A stretch of 5,407 bases of DNA from an uncultured Lachnospiraceae bacterium (GCA_910585655.1 CAJUFW010000181.1:1-5407); one strand, 5' to 3'; counted from the stretch's first letter, positions 1 through 5,297 are shown. The notes: generated from the letters alone by a model not told the origin. A program made the numbers and translations.

Positions 1-6
1 GGCGCG

Positions 7-33
7 AGAATTCCACTTTGTGGAATTCTTTTT
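7..33 (+). terminator. Rho-independent terminator at left edge
   Basis: A perfect 10-bp inverted repeat (AGAATTCCAC at 7-16, GTGGAATTCT at 20-29) with a 3-base TTT loop is followed directly by TTTT at 30-33. This is the classic shape of an intrinsic terminator reading on the plus strand. The other strand has no T run after the stem (CGCGCC), so it should not act efficiently in reverse. It probably ends a transcript coming from a plus-strand gene left of the window and insulates rtcB from it. Confidence 0.85.
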
Positions 34-155
34 CATATGATAGGAAAGTTCTCCGGGCGGGATGCACACTTGCGCGCATGAAAGATGCTGCCGGGCAGGA
101 ACGGACTATATTTTATCAGCAGACGCTTAGATACTCAGACTAGGAGGTAGCAAAT
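34..155 (+). other. rtcB leader region
   Basis: This is 122 bases between the left-edge terminator and the rtcB start. It should hold the rtcB promoter, since a terminator precedes it, but I see no convincing -35/-10 pair. TATATT at 107-112 could be a -10 box, yet nothing like TTGACA lies 16-18 bases before it. There is an 11-base palindrome CTGCCGGGCAG at 88-98 and a GCGCGC core at 72-77, both unassigned. A strong ribosome site, AGGAGGT at 142-148, ends it seven bases before the ATG. Confidence 0.5.
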
Positions 156-1463
156 ATGTTAGAAATCAAAGGGCAGAAAGCGACGGCGCTCTGTTATGCC
201 ACGATCATCGAAGAGGATGCCATTGAGCAAATCCGCCGAATGTGCGATCAGGATTTTACAGAAGGCTGTAGAGTGAGAATTATGCCAGACGTCCATGCAG
301 GCAAAGGCTGCACCATTGGTACAACAATGACAGTTCGAGATAAGGCGGTGCCGAATGTTGTCGGTGTGGACATCGGCTGCGGCATGTATACCGTCAACCT
401 GGGAACGCAGGAAATCGATCTGCCGCGTTTTGACGAAGCCTGCCATTTTATTCCTTCCGGCAAGCAGGCATGGGAAGGCAGACAAGAACCGTTCGACTTA
501 ACGGAACTTCGCTGTTACCGTTCCCTGAAAAATTCCAAATGGATCTCCAAAAGCCTGGGAACACTGGGCGGTGGAAACCACTTTATCGAAATTGACCGCG
601 CTACAGACGGCACACAATACCTGGTGATCCATACCGGCAGCCGAAATCTGGGAAAACAGGTAGCAGAGTATTACCAGAAACTTGCCATTGAATTGCACCA
701 GGGCAAAGAGGAATATTTTAAGAAAAAGGACGCTCTGATTGCCGAGTATAAAGCAGCCGGACGCAGAAAGGAAATCCAGTCTGCTCTAAAGCAGCTGCAC
801 TGGAAAAACAAACCACTATTTATCCCGGAGGATCTTTGCTATGTTTATGGAAGCTACTTAGCAGATTATTTGCATGATGTGGATATCTGTCAGAAATTTG
901 CCCTGCGGAATCGGGAACTGATCGCAGAAATTTTACTAAAACGAAGCGGGCTTACTGCCATTCCACCAGAGGATACCATGCAGTCTGGGCAGACAGCAGC
1001 TACGCAGATAAATACACCACTGGCAAATACCTTATCTGCAGATACCGCACCGACAGATCGCAGATCGCTTGGTTTTCATACGATTCATAACTACATTGAT
1101 GTAAACGAAATGATCCTGCGGAAAGGGGCGATTGCCGCCCATGCAGGGGAAAAAGTGCTGATTCCGATTAACATGAGAGACGGAAGCGTCCTTGCCGTCG
1201 GCAAAGGAAACCCAGAATGGAATTTTTCCGCCCCACACGGCGCAGGTAGAATCATGTCTCGTACCAAAGCCAAAGAAACGCTAAGCCTGGAGAACTACCA
1301 AGCCGCCATGCAGGGTATTTATACGACCTCTGTCAATGAAGCAACCCTCGACGAAGCGCCGTTTGCCTATAAGTCCCTGGAAGATATCATTGACGTGATT
1401 CAGGAATCCGTTGAAATTTTGGATATTATGAAACCAATTTACAATTTTAAAGCTTCTGATTAA
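156..1463 (+). CDS. rtcB: RtcB-family 3'-phosphate RNA ligase
   Basis: Cytoplasmic GTP- and Mn-dependent RNA ligase family that joins 2',3'-cyclic-phosphate or 3'-phosphate RNA ends to 5'-OH ends, as in tRNA splicing or repair of cleaved tRNA/rRNA. All expected active-site elements are visible: MPDVHAGKGCTIG (43-55), VDIGCGM with metal ligands Asp72 and Cys75, GGGNHF with His142, VIHTGSRNLG with His159, HNYID with His311, and APHGAGR with His361, the expected guanylylated histidine. The 435-aa length slightly exceeds the usual ~400. Most of the excess seems to be a Thr/Ala/Pro/Gln-rich low-complexity stretch at about residues 266-304, just before the His311 motif. The ATG at 156 is set by AGGAGGT seven bases upstream. 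A regulator gene follows 68 bases downstream. No release-factor-H gene, the partner of some RtcB paralogues, lies downstream. The family call is firm; the physiological substrate is unknown. Confidence 0.95.
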   Translation: MLEIKGQKATALCYATIIEEDAIEQIRRMCDQDFTEGCRVRIMPDVHAGKGCTIGTTMTVRDKAVPNVVGVDIGCGMYTVNLGTQEIDLPRFDEACHFIPSGKQAWEGRQEPFDLTELRCYRSLKNSKWISKSLGTLGGGNHFIEIDRATDGTQYLVIHTGSRNLGKQVAEYYQKLAIELHQGKEEYFKKKDALIAEYKAAGRRKEIQSALKQLHWKNKPLFIPEDLCYVYGSYLADYLHDVDICQKFALRNRELIAEILLKRSGLTAIPPEDTMQSGQTAATQINTPLANTLSADTAPTDRRSLGFHTIHNYIDVNEMILRKGAIAAHAGEKVLIPINMRDGSVLAVGKGNPEWNFSAPHGAGRIMSRTKAKETLSLENYQAAMQGIYTTSVNEATLDEAPFAYKSLEDIIDVIQESVEILDIMKPIYNFKASD

Positions 1464-1531
1464 AACACCATCATCCATTTGGGCATCCTCCTGTTTTCAT
1501 CAGAGGCTATCGAGAAAGGAGAGAACCCATT

Positions 1532-1804
1532 ATGTCTGATTTTCCAATGATCGATATGGCAAAAACCAGGCAAAATATCATCAAGCTACGGAAACAAAAC
1601 GACCTATCTGTAAAGGAGCTGCAGATTATTTTCGGCTTTGAGACGCCGCAGGCTATCTACAAATGGCAGCACGGAACTGCCCTGCCAAGCATTGACAATT
1701 TGGTCATTCTTTCGGTTATCTTTAAGGTGACAATTGAGGAAATTCTGGTACTGTCTACGGAAGAGGAACAGCCTGCCGCCAAAGAACTACCTTTGTGCGG
1801 ATAA
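1532..1804 (+). CDS. XRE/Cro-type helix-turn-helix regulator
   Basis: A 90-aa protein that is almost entirely one XRE/Cro-CI-type DNA-binding domain. An N-terminal helix (about 12-23, RQNIIKLRKQND) is followed by the turn unit LSVKELQIIFGFETPQAIYKWQHGT (25-49; GFETPQAIYKW spans the turn and recognition helix). The helical end LPSIDNLVILSVIFKVTIEEIL (51-72) is typical of the fold. The short acidic tail (STEEEQPAAKELPLCG) has no recognisable domain, so this is a stand-alone DNA-binding protein with no sensor module. AAAGGAGAG (1515-1523) precedes the ATG at proper spacing. It follows rtcB by 68 bases on the same strand with no terminator between, so co-transcription is likely. Control of the rtcB transcript is a reasonable inference, but no operator repeat is evident. 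Confidence 0.88.
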   Translation: MSDFPMIDMAKTRQNIIKLRKQNDLSVKELQIIFGFETPQAIYKWQHGTALPSIDNLVILSVIFKVTIEEILVLSTEEEQPAAKELPLCG

Positions 1805-1822
1805 ATTAAGAGCAGCAACATG

Positions 1823-1874
1823 GATACAGAATACCGATGCCATTTGGATCTATCGGTTTTCTGTATCTTTGTTT
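1823..1874 (+). terminator. Long hairpin terminator after rtcB-xre
   Basis: Arms ATACAGAATACCGAT (1824-1838) and ATCGGTTTTCTGTAT (1852-1866) pair with one T-T mismatch, and G1823 can pair with C1867, giving about 16 positions around a 13-base loop. The plus-strand 3' side is T-rich (CTTTGTTTA, 1867-1875), supporting termination of the rtcB-regulator transcript. It lies between convergent transcripts. Read on the minus strand the stem is not followed by a T run, so a role in ending the opposing transcript is less certain. Confidence 0.75.
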
Positions 1875-1920
1875 ATCAGCTATGTAGCTTTATCGTCTTT
1901 CCAATTTCCGCAACTGGCTT

Positions 1921-2502
1921 TTAGTCAAGGTTATGTTCCAAAATAACAATATCATCCCAAAGTTGCGCCTCTATATAGGAATACGGTTTTGCTGTATTTT
2001 TTACAAAATTTTCTATATTACCATTAAAATCCTTTATTTGCGCCAGTAATTGCTCCTTTGTAAGCTGCCGGATTTCTCCTGTTTTCTCATATTGAGCGCA
2101 GCTATCTCCCAAAGAAAAACTTACGCTGTCAGATGAAATTTCACTCAATTTTATTTTATATGTCATTCCATTTCCAAACCAGTGTTCTAAGTAATCACAT
2201 CCCTGCAATACAAAGGATAATGGATGCTTTTCCTTTGGCTTTCCACCAAGACGAAAAAAATTATCATATAAATACTGATCTGTTTTCAACCTGAGCGGAT
2301 AATAATTTAAAAAATCCGCAAAACGATAAAAGGCAGTCGTGTCCGGATTTTCCTTTGCCAGCTTTTCCGCCAGTAAAAATGCTTCCTTTTTTGGTAATCT
2401 CATAATATTTTGAAATGGTTTACAATTTGGGTGACAATAATGCACCAAAAATAGATTTTCTGCCAACACACCCAAATCAATTACTGATACGTTTTCTTCC
2501 AA
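1921..2502 (-). CDS. Conserved-looking protein of unknown function
   Basis: I do not recognise a named family. The predicted soluble 193-aa protein has no signal peptide or membrane segment. Visible features are an N-terminal Cys/His motif, YCHPNCKPFQNI, followed by a charged helical stretch (LPKKEAFLLAEKLAKENP), an aromatic-rich block (FYRFADFLNYYPLRLKTDQY, then HPLSFVLQGCDYLEHWFGNG), and a C-terminal YIEAQLWDDIVIL that reads as a beta strand. The start is TTG at 2502-2500. AGGGGG (2514-2509) lies six bases upstream of it, whereas an in-frame TTG at 2517 would overlap that site and lacks one of its own. It is the last gene of the minus-strand run. Its ribosome site lies in the repeat copied from the acetyltransferase 3' flank, so translation depends on duplicated DNA. 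The two close cysteines could bind metal or form a redox pair, but this is only a guess. Confidence 0.75.
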   Translation of the reverse strand: MEENVSVIDLGVLAENLFLVHYCHPNCKPFQNIMRLPKKEAFLLAEKLAKENPDTTAFYRFADFLNYYPLRLKTDQYLYDNFFRLGGKPKEKHPLSFVLQGCDYLEHWFGNGMTYKIKLSEISSDSVSFSLGDSCAQYEKTGEIRQLTKEQLLAQIKDFNGNIENFVKNTAKPYSYIEAQLWDDIVILEHNLD

Positions 2503-2504
2503 AG

Positions 2505-2653
2505 TTATCCCCCTCAAGCCCTACCGTCTACGCATTATCATTCAACTTGGCATATACATAAGTATCCTTCCAAATCGCTTTTCCGCTTTCATCTTTCCAA
2601 AAATATACATTCTTCTTAAAACAGGCTTCCCTCTGAAAGCCTAGCGTTTCCAG
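2505..2653. repeat. Direct repeat copy A (GNAT 3' end)
   Basis: Aligns base for base with 4079-4227 in the same orientation at a constant offset of 1574. By eye there are six mismatches in 149 positions. The first 80 bases (2505-2584) are identical, and all mismatches fall in the remaining 69. Past 2653 weaker similarity continues to about 2674 with one codon-sized gap. The copy covers the coding end of the acetyltransferase plus its 3' flank up to the TTAT just before the TTG start of the next gene. Confidence 0.93.
2509..2514 (-). promoter_or_regulatory. Ribosome binding site for the TTG start
   Basis: AGGGGG on the minus strand, six bases before TTG at 2502-2500. It decides the start of the 193-aa protein. 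The site lies within the repeated segment; the identical AGGGGGATAA also occurs after the intact acetyltransferase gene at about 4079-4088, where no start codon follows at useful spacing. Confidence 0.65.
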
Positions 2654-2674
2654 TCATTTCTACGAGCTGTTGTC
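2528..2674 (-). pseudogene. Truncated remnant of a GNAT acetyltransferase gene
   Basis: Read on the minus strand, this encodes the last ~48 residues of a protein nearly identical to the intact acetyltransferase at 4635-4102, ending in the same AKLNDNA and TAG. It has no start and lacks roughly the first 128 residues, including the acetyl-CoA loop. Two in-frame stops break the expected NSSWKLLE-type motif: TAG where the intact gene has TGG (Trp), and TGA two codons later where it has TTA (Leu). One codon is missing just before them. Downstream differences include Lys-Asn to Glu-Ser, Tyr to Cys and Ala to Thr. It cannot yield a functional enzyme. It begins almost at the AlbA_2 gene's stop and ends 25 bases before the next gene's start, so what survives is spacer plus a ribosome site. 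Confidence 0.88.
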
Positions 2675-2676
2675 AA

Positions 2677-4056
2677 CTAAAGTACATTCCAATATCCTGC
2701 CTTTTTTGATCCAACTCTTTCTATATAGCCATTTTCATGCAGAAACGAAATATTATTTTCTATAGCTGTTTTACTAATCCCTAAAATCTTACGAAGCTCT
2801 TCCGCTGTTATATTAGGGTTATCTCTCATTTCTGTCAAAATTTTCTTTCTCCTTGCATTTAATGGCTTTTTATTCCCAACTTTATTCCCAACTTTATTCC
2901 CAACCTTTTTGATTTTATTTAATGGAATTGATACAACTATGGAATTTTCCCTAAAGATAAATGCCTCTTTCCCATACGTTTCCGTTATTTTAGGAACTCC
3001 TCGTCCTGATTTTTCACTTATATGCAGTTGTAAAAATATCTCCGACAGCTTCTCATTCACAGGGATAGATTCTCCCAAATAAAAGCCTTCTATTGTCTGT
3101 GTCGGCGGTAAAGAGCCTCTTGACAAAATTTCTATCCTGTCAGAAAAAACGGAAATCATAGGTTCATTTCCTTCCACCCATTTGTTATGCAGAACGGCAT
3201 TAATGATTGCCTCTCGAAATGCCTTGTTATCAAACAGTGGCACTTCTTTCCTTTCCACAACCCGATCTGTTTCATCTGCTTGTAAGATATTTAGAACATC
3301 ACCATATCGTAATAGCTCGTCCAAGCTGTATAAAAGGCAATTATTTCCAAACTCTCTGACAGAAAATAAATTTGTTCCTTTCGTTTTTCCCTCAAATATA
3401 GATACTCTAAGCGGAAAATGAGAGTTATCTGAAAGAAGCTGCGCTAATAGATTAAATTGTCCTTCTTCATTTCGTAACCCTAGATTTTTTATAAAAGTTT
3501 TATTATTGAGAACAATTCCCTTTGACCCATAGTATCCAAACAATTTCTGAAAAGTTAGATCTTGATATTTTGCTGGAATCATCTCTATAGTCTCTGCTCT
3601 TCTATCAAGTATCTTAAACAGTTCTATCTCCCTTTTAGGATAATCTTTGATATTGCATTTAGATGATCCAATTCGTATATATCGCTTTTCCTTAAATGCA
3701 GTAGGTATTTCAACGGCAGCAGGTATAATCAGCACGATAACTCTTTTTTGCTGAATCCAGGTTTCTTCAAAAGAAAAATTCAAACTTGGCGAAAGATTTC
3801 GTGCCAGATAATTCTGATAGGGTTCTTTATTATAATCGCAATATTGGTTGAATGTTGTCCCAACTATTTTATGATTCTTATCTTCAATTCCCCATAAAAA
3901 ATAAGCATATTTTTTATAATGAAACGCTGCGGCATTTGATAAAGCAGAAACATACTCTCCCAACGCTTCTGGCTGAAACCAATTTTCCTTAAATTCAAAC
4001 CATTCCTGTTCATTATTCATAGCACATAAATCCAATACTATCTGTTTTACATCCAT
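2677..4056 (-). CDS. AlbA_2 (Schlafen-type) / HATPase / winged-helix protein
   Basis: A three-part regulator-like protein often labelled 'ATP-binding protein' or 'RecG-like'. Residue numbers count from the upstream ATG at 4062. An AlbA_2/Schlafen domain spans ~17-135 (EWFEFKENW; ALSNAAAFHY...FLWGIED; RYIRIGSSKCN). A HATPase_c_4-like domain spans ~275-385 (FREAIINAVLHNKW; RIEILSRGSLPPT; NEKLSEIFLQLHISEKSGRGVPKI). A tetrapeptide repeat linker, three VGNK units at 387-398, leads to a C-terminal winged helix (403-461; ITAEELRKILGISKTAIENNISFLHENGYI). Family members are thought to bind nucleic acid, and AlbA_2 domains also occur in defence loci. The ligand and target are unknown. I chose the ATG at 4056 because AAGGAG (4069-4064) is seven bases before it; the ATG at 4062 is only one base from that site. 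The gene sits 45 bases after the acetyltransferase gene, is visibly AT-richer than rtcB, and is bounded by two copies of the acetyltransferase tail, suggesting separate acquisition. Confidence 0.9.
   Translation of the reverse strand: MDVKQIVLDLCAMNNEQEWFEFKENWFQPEALGEYVSALSNAAAFHYKKYAYFLWGIEDKNHKIVGTTFNQYCDYNKEPYQNYLARNLSPSLNFSFEETWIQQKRVIVLIIPAAVEIPTAFKEKRYIRIGSSKCNIKDYPKREIELFKILDRRAETIEMIPAKYQDLTFQKLFGYYGSKGIVLNNKTFIKNLGLRNEEGQFNLLAQLLSDNSHFPLRVSIFEGKTKGTNLFSVREFGNNCLLYSLDELLRYGDVLNILQADETDRVVERKEVPLFDNKAFREAIINAVLHNKWVEGNEPMISVFSDRIEILSRGSLPPTQTIEGFYLGESIPVNEKLSEIFLQLHISEKSGRGVPKITETYGKEAFIFRENSIVVSIPLNKIKKVGNKVGNKVGNKKPLNARRKKILTEMRDNPNITAEELRKILGISKTAIENNISFLHENGYIERVGSKKAGYWNVL
2869..2904 (-). 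repeat. Three perfect 12-bp tandem repeats (VGNK x3)
   Basis: TTTATTCCCAAC occurs three times head to tail (2869-2880, 2881-2892, 2893-2904). On the coding strand each unit is GTTGGGAATAAA, Val-Gly-Asn-Lys. The array lies inside the AlbA_2 gene, in the linker between the ATPase-like domain and the winged helix. Because 12 is a multiple of three, slippage would change linker length without breaking the frame. Confidence 0.95.
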
Positions 4057-4063
4057 TAACATT

Positions 4064-4069
4064 CTCCTT
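4064..4069 (-). promoter_or_regulatory. Ribosome binding site deciding the AlbA_2 start
   Basis: AAGGAG on the minus strand, seven bases before ATG at 4056-4054 and one base before ATG at 4062-4060. Spacing favours the inner ATG (Met3 of the longer reading). Confidence 0.65.
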
Positions 4070-4078
4070 GATATAAAT

Positions 4079-4227
4079 TTATCCCCCTCAAGCCCTACCG
4101 TCTACGCATTATCATTCAACTTGGCATATACATAAGTATCCTTCCAAATCGCTTTTCCATTTTTATCTTTCCAAAAATATACATTCTTCTTAAAATAGGC
4201 TTCCCTCTGAAAGCCTAACGCTTCCAG
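4079..4227. repeat. Direct repeat copy B (GNAT 3' end, intact gene)
   Basis: The partner of 2505-2653: the last ~42 codons and 3' flank of the intact acetyltransferase gene. Toward the AlbA_2 gene, identity ends abruptly at 4079, where the AlbA_2 leader (ATTTATATCAAGGAG) begins. On the coding side it fades from about 4228 to 4251. The two copies bracket the AlbA_2 gene as direct repeats. Confidence 0.93.
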
Positions 4228-4635
4228 TAACTTCCACGAATTTTTATTATCAGGATCACATTCTGCATATATCCTATGCACGCCATTTGAAAATGCCTGT
4301 CTGATTAAAGCGCTGCAGCTCTCAGCAGCATAACCGTTTCCCCAATAAGTTCGATGAAAGACATATCCTAGTTCCAACGCTTCAAAATCACGCTTTCCCA
4401 GATAAACATTTCCAATCATCTTGTGGGAAACTTTCAATTCCACGGCAATCATTTCCTCCGTACTGATACGCCACTTCAGATTTTCCTTTGCTTCCTCAAA
4501 CGTCAGCGGTCTATATGGTTCGTATTTCACAACTTCTTCGTCAGATAAATACTCAAACAAATCCTGTATATCTTCGGCTTTGTATCTTCTTAAAATTAAC
4601 CGTTCCGTTTCTGCGAGGATTCCTTTGTTCTCCAT
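4102..4635 (-). CDS. GNAT-family N-acetyltransferase (RimJ/RimL-like)
   Basis: A 177-aa acetyl-CoA-dependent N-acetyltransferase of the Acetyltransf_3/RimL type, which acetylates amino groups of proteins or small molecules; the substrate cannot be read from sequence. It opens with the typical strand ETERLILRRYKAED (9-22). The acetyl-CoA loop is RTYWGNGYAAES (95-106), with the GNGYA core. The characteristic NKNSWKLLEALGF follows at 131-143, and the C-terminal strand is KAIWKDTYVYAKL. Length is normal. A 30-residue upstream extension is open in frame but runs into the preceding gene. The ATG at 4635 is preferred because GGAAGGGGGG ends six bases before it and the protein then starts at the usual family position. 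The gene lies 41 bases after the DMP19-like gene and 45 before the AlbA_2 gene, all on one strand. Its 3' end is duplicated at 2505-2653. Confidence 0.92.
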   Translation of the reverse strand: MENKGILAETERLILRRYKAEDIQDLFEYLSDEEVVKYEPYRPLTFEEAKENLKWRISTEEMIAVELKVSHKMIGNVYLGKRDFEALELGYVFHRTYWGNGYAAESCSALIRQAFSNGVHRIYAECDPDNKNSWKLLEALGFQREAYFKKNVYFWKDKNGKAIWKDTYVYAKLNDNA

Positions 4636-4641
4636 ATCATT

Positions 4642-4651
4642 CCCCCCTTCC
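4642..4651 (-). promoter_or_regulatory. Ribosome binding site deciding the GNAT start
   Basis: GGAAGGGGGG on the minus strand, six bases before ATG at 4635-4633. It overlaps the short echo of the HAD gene 3' end and resembles the TGGAAGGAAGGGAGAG that precedes the DMP19-like gene (5250-5235). Confidence 0.65.
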
Positions 4652-4669
4652 TTCCAGCACTTCCTATAA
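4644..4669. repeat. Short echo of the HAD gene 3' end
   Basis: Matches 5272-5297 in the same orientation at 24 of 26 bases. In the parent, the segment encodes the final Leu-Trp-Glu-Val-Leu-Glu and stop of the HAD hydrolase plus four flanking bases. Here the Trp codon TGG is TAG and the stop TGA is GGA. It lies between the stop of the DMP19-like gene and the start of the acetyltransferase gene, and it includes the latter's ribosome site. Confidence 0.7.
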
Positions 4670-4676
4670 CTTTTTG

Positions 4677-5228
4677 TCAACCTACCTGAACCGTATCTCG
4701 ATGTGCCTCTGCATAAGTACGACACAAATCAGAAAAGCACCCATCTGTATAATCCACTAAAACACTATCTGCCCTGTCCCATATATCAGAATTTTTTCCT
4801 GACATAATAGAATCCCAAAATTCTTTATCTCCTTTTGGATAAATACCATTCGGCAAAGTATCAACTACTGCATTAAGAGCGGCAGCACATTGAGATGCTC
4901 CTACTTCTTCCAATGCCTGTACTGCTTCACGACCATAAATCGCAAAACCCTCCTCAAAAAAATTAAGCAACGCATCAGCCTGCGTTGCGCTCTCCAATTC
5001 CAGTACTAAAAAAAGTACTCTTTGAGTATGGCTTAGGTTAGATATATCCAAATTCCCATCCACTCTATTGGTTACAAAAGACCACAATAGTTGTTCTAAC
5101 GTCCATGAAAAATCACCATTCTCGTCCATCGCAAACAGAGCGTTCCAATCTCGATTTTTAACAATATTCTGTATCTGTGCTTCTTTTTCTGCCCACCGCT
5201 TTTGCAGTTCCTTTTTTGACATTGGCAT
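4677..5228 (-). CDS. DMP19/DUF4375-like protein
   Basis: An all-helical, acidic, cytoplasmic-looking 183-aa protein that I match from memory to the DMP19 (DUF4375) family. After a charged N-terminal helix (KKELQKRWAEKEAQIQNIV) comes the family-like core: TLEQLLWSFVTNRVDGNL, then HTQRVLFLVLELESATQADALLNFFEEG, GREAVQALEEVGASQCAAALNAVVD and DYTDGCFSDLCRTYAEAHRD. One family member is described as a DNA mimic that binds a transcription factor; nothing here shows that this one does so. I chose ATG 5228 because AGGGAG (5242-5237) lies eight bases upstream. ATG 5222 and the upstream in-frame ATG 5255, which has a closer AAAGGA, remain possible. It follows the HAD gene by 48 bases and precedes the acetyltransferase gene by 41. 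It is bracketed by the HAD tail and a short echo of that tail. Confidence 0.72.
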   Translation of the reverse strand: MPMSKKELQKRWAEKEAQIQNIVKNRDWNALFAMDENGDFSWTLEQLLWSFVTNRVDGNLDISNLSHTQRVLFLVLELESATQADALLNFFEEGFAIYGREAVQALEEVGASQCAAALNAVVDTLPNGIYPKGDKEFWDSIMSGKNSDIWDRADSVLVDYTDGCFSDLCRTYAEAHRDTVQVG

Positions 5229-5271
5229 TTTAATCTCTCCCTTCCTTCCACTCATTTGTTCCTTTCTTTTT

Positions 5272-5297
5272 CCCCTTCATTCCAGCACTTCCCATAA
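5272..5297. repeat. HAD gene 3' end, parent copy of the short repeat
   Basis: The partner of 4644-4669 (24 of 26 bases). It covers the last six codons and stop of the HAD hydrolase plus the four bases after the stop. The copy pair brackets the DMP19-like gene in direct orientation. Confidence 0.7.

Noticed and set aside
70..112. A possible rtcB promoter (TTGCGC at 70-75, TATATT at 107-112)
   Set aside because: The spacing is 31 bases, far from 16-18, and no better -35 lies at the right distance. Not supportable as a promoter call.
1734..1946. A 70-codon plus-strand frame overlapping the end of the XRE gene
   Set aside because: It is out of frame with a clear HTH gene, runs through the terminator hairpin, and has no ribosome site or recognisable domain; a shadow frame.
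2653..2676. TTGACA at 2676-2671 on the minus strand as a -35 box for the 193-aa gene (likewise 4680-4675 for the GNAT gene)
   Set aside because: At 17 bases' spacing both are followed by CTGGAA, which does not resemble TATAAT, and no other good -10 lies nearby.
3182..3421. A 79-codon plus-strand frame inside the AlbA_2 gene
   Set aside because: It is antisense to a well-supported domain-bearing protein, with no ribosome site and no recognisable content.
156..4056. A joint defence system of RtcB with the AlbA_2 protein
   Set aside because: The genes are on opposite strands in separate, convergent transcripts, and nothing in the sequence links them beyond proximity.
2505..4227. Insertion-sequence or composite-transposon origin of the bracketed AlbA_2 segment
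   Set aside because: There is no transposase and no terminal inverted repeats. The flanking direct repeats are coding sequence far longer than a target-site duplication.
4079..4669. Integron-type attC site or CRISPR-like array as the basis of the repeats
   Set aside because: The repeats are gene tails, not spaced palindromic units. I see no pair of RYYYAAC/GTTRRRY core sites with inverted-repeat folding, and no integrase or cas gene is in the window.
4636..4725. A 30-residue N-terminal extension of the acetyltransferase from an ATG at 4725
   Set aside because: It overlaps the DMP19-like gene by 49 bases, has no ribosome site of its own, and lies outside the usual GNAT start. The GGAAGGGGGG-spaced ATG at 4635 explains the gene better.
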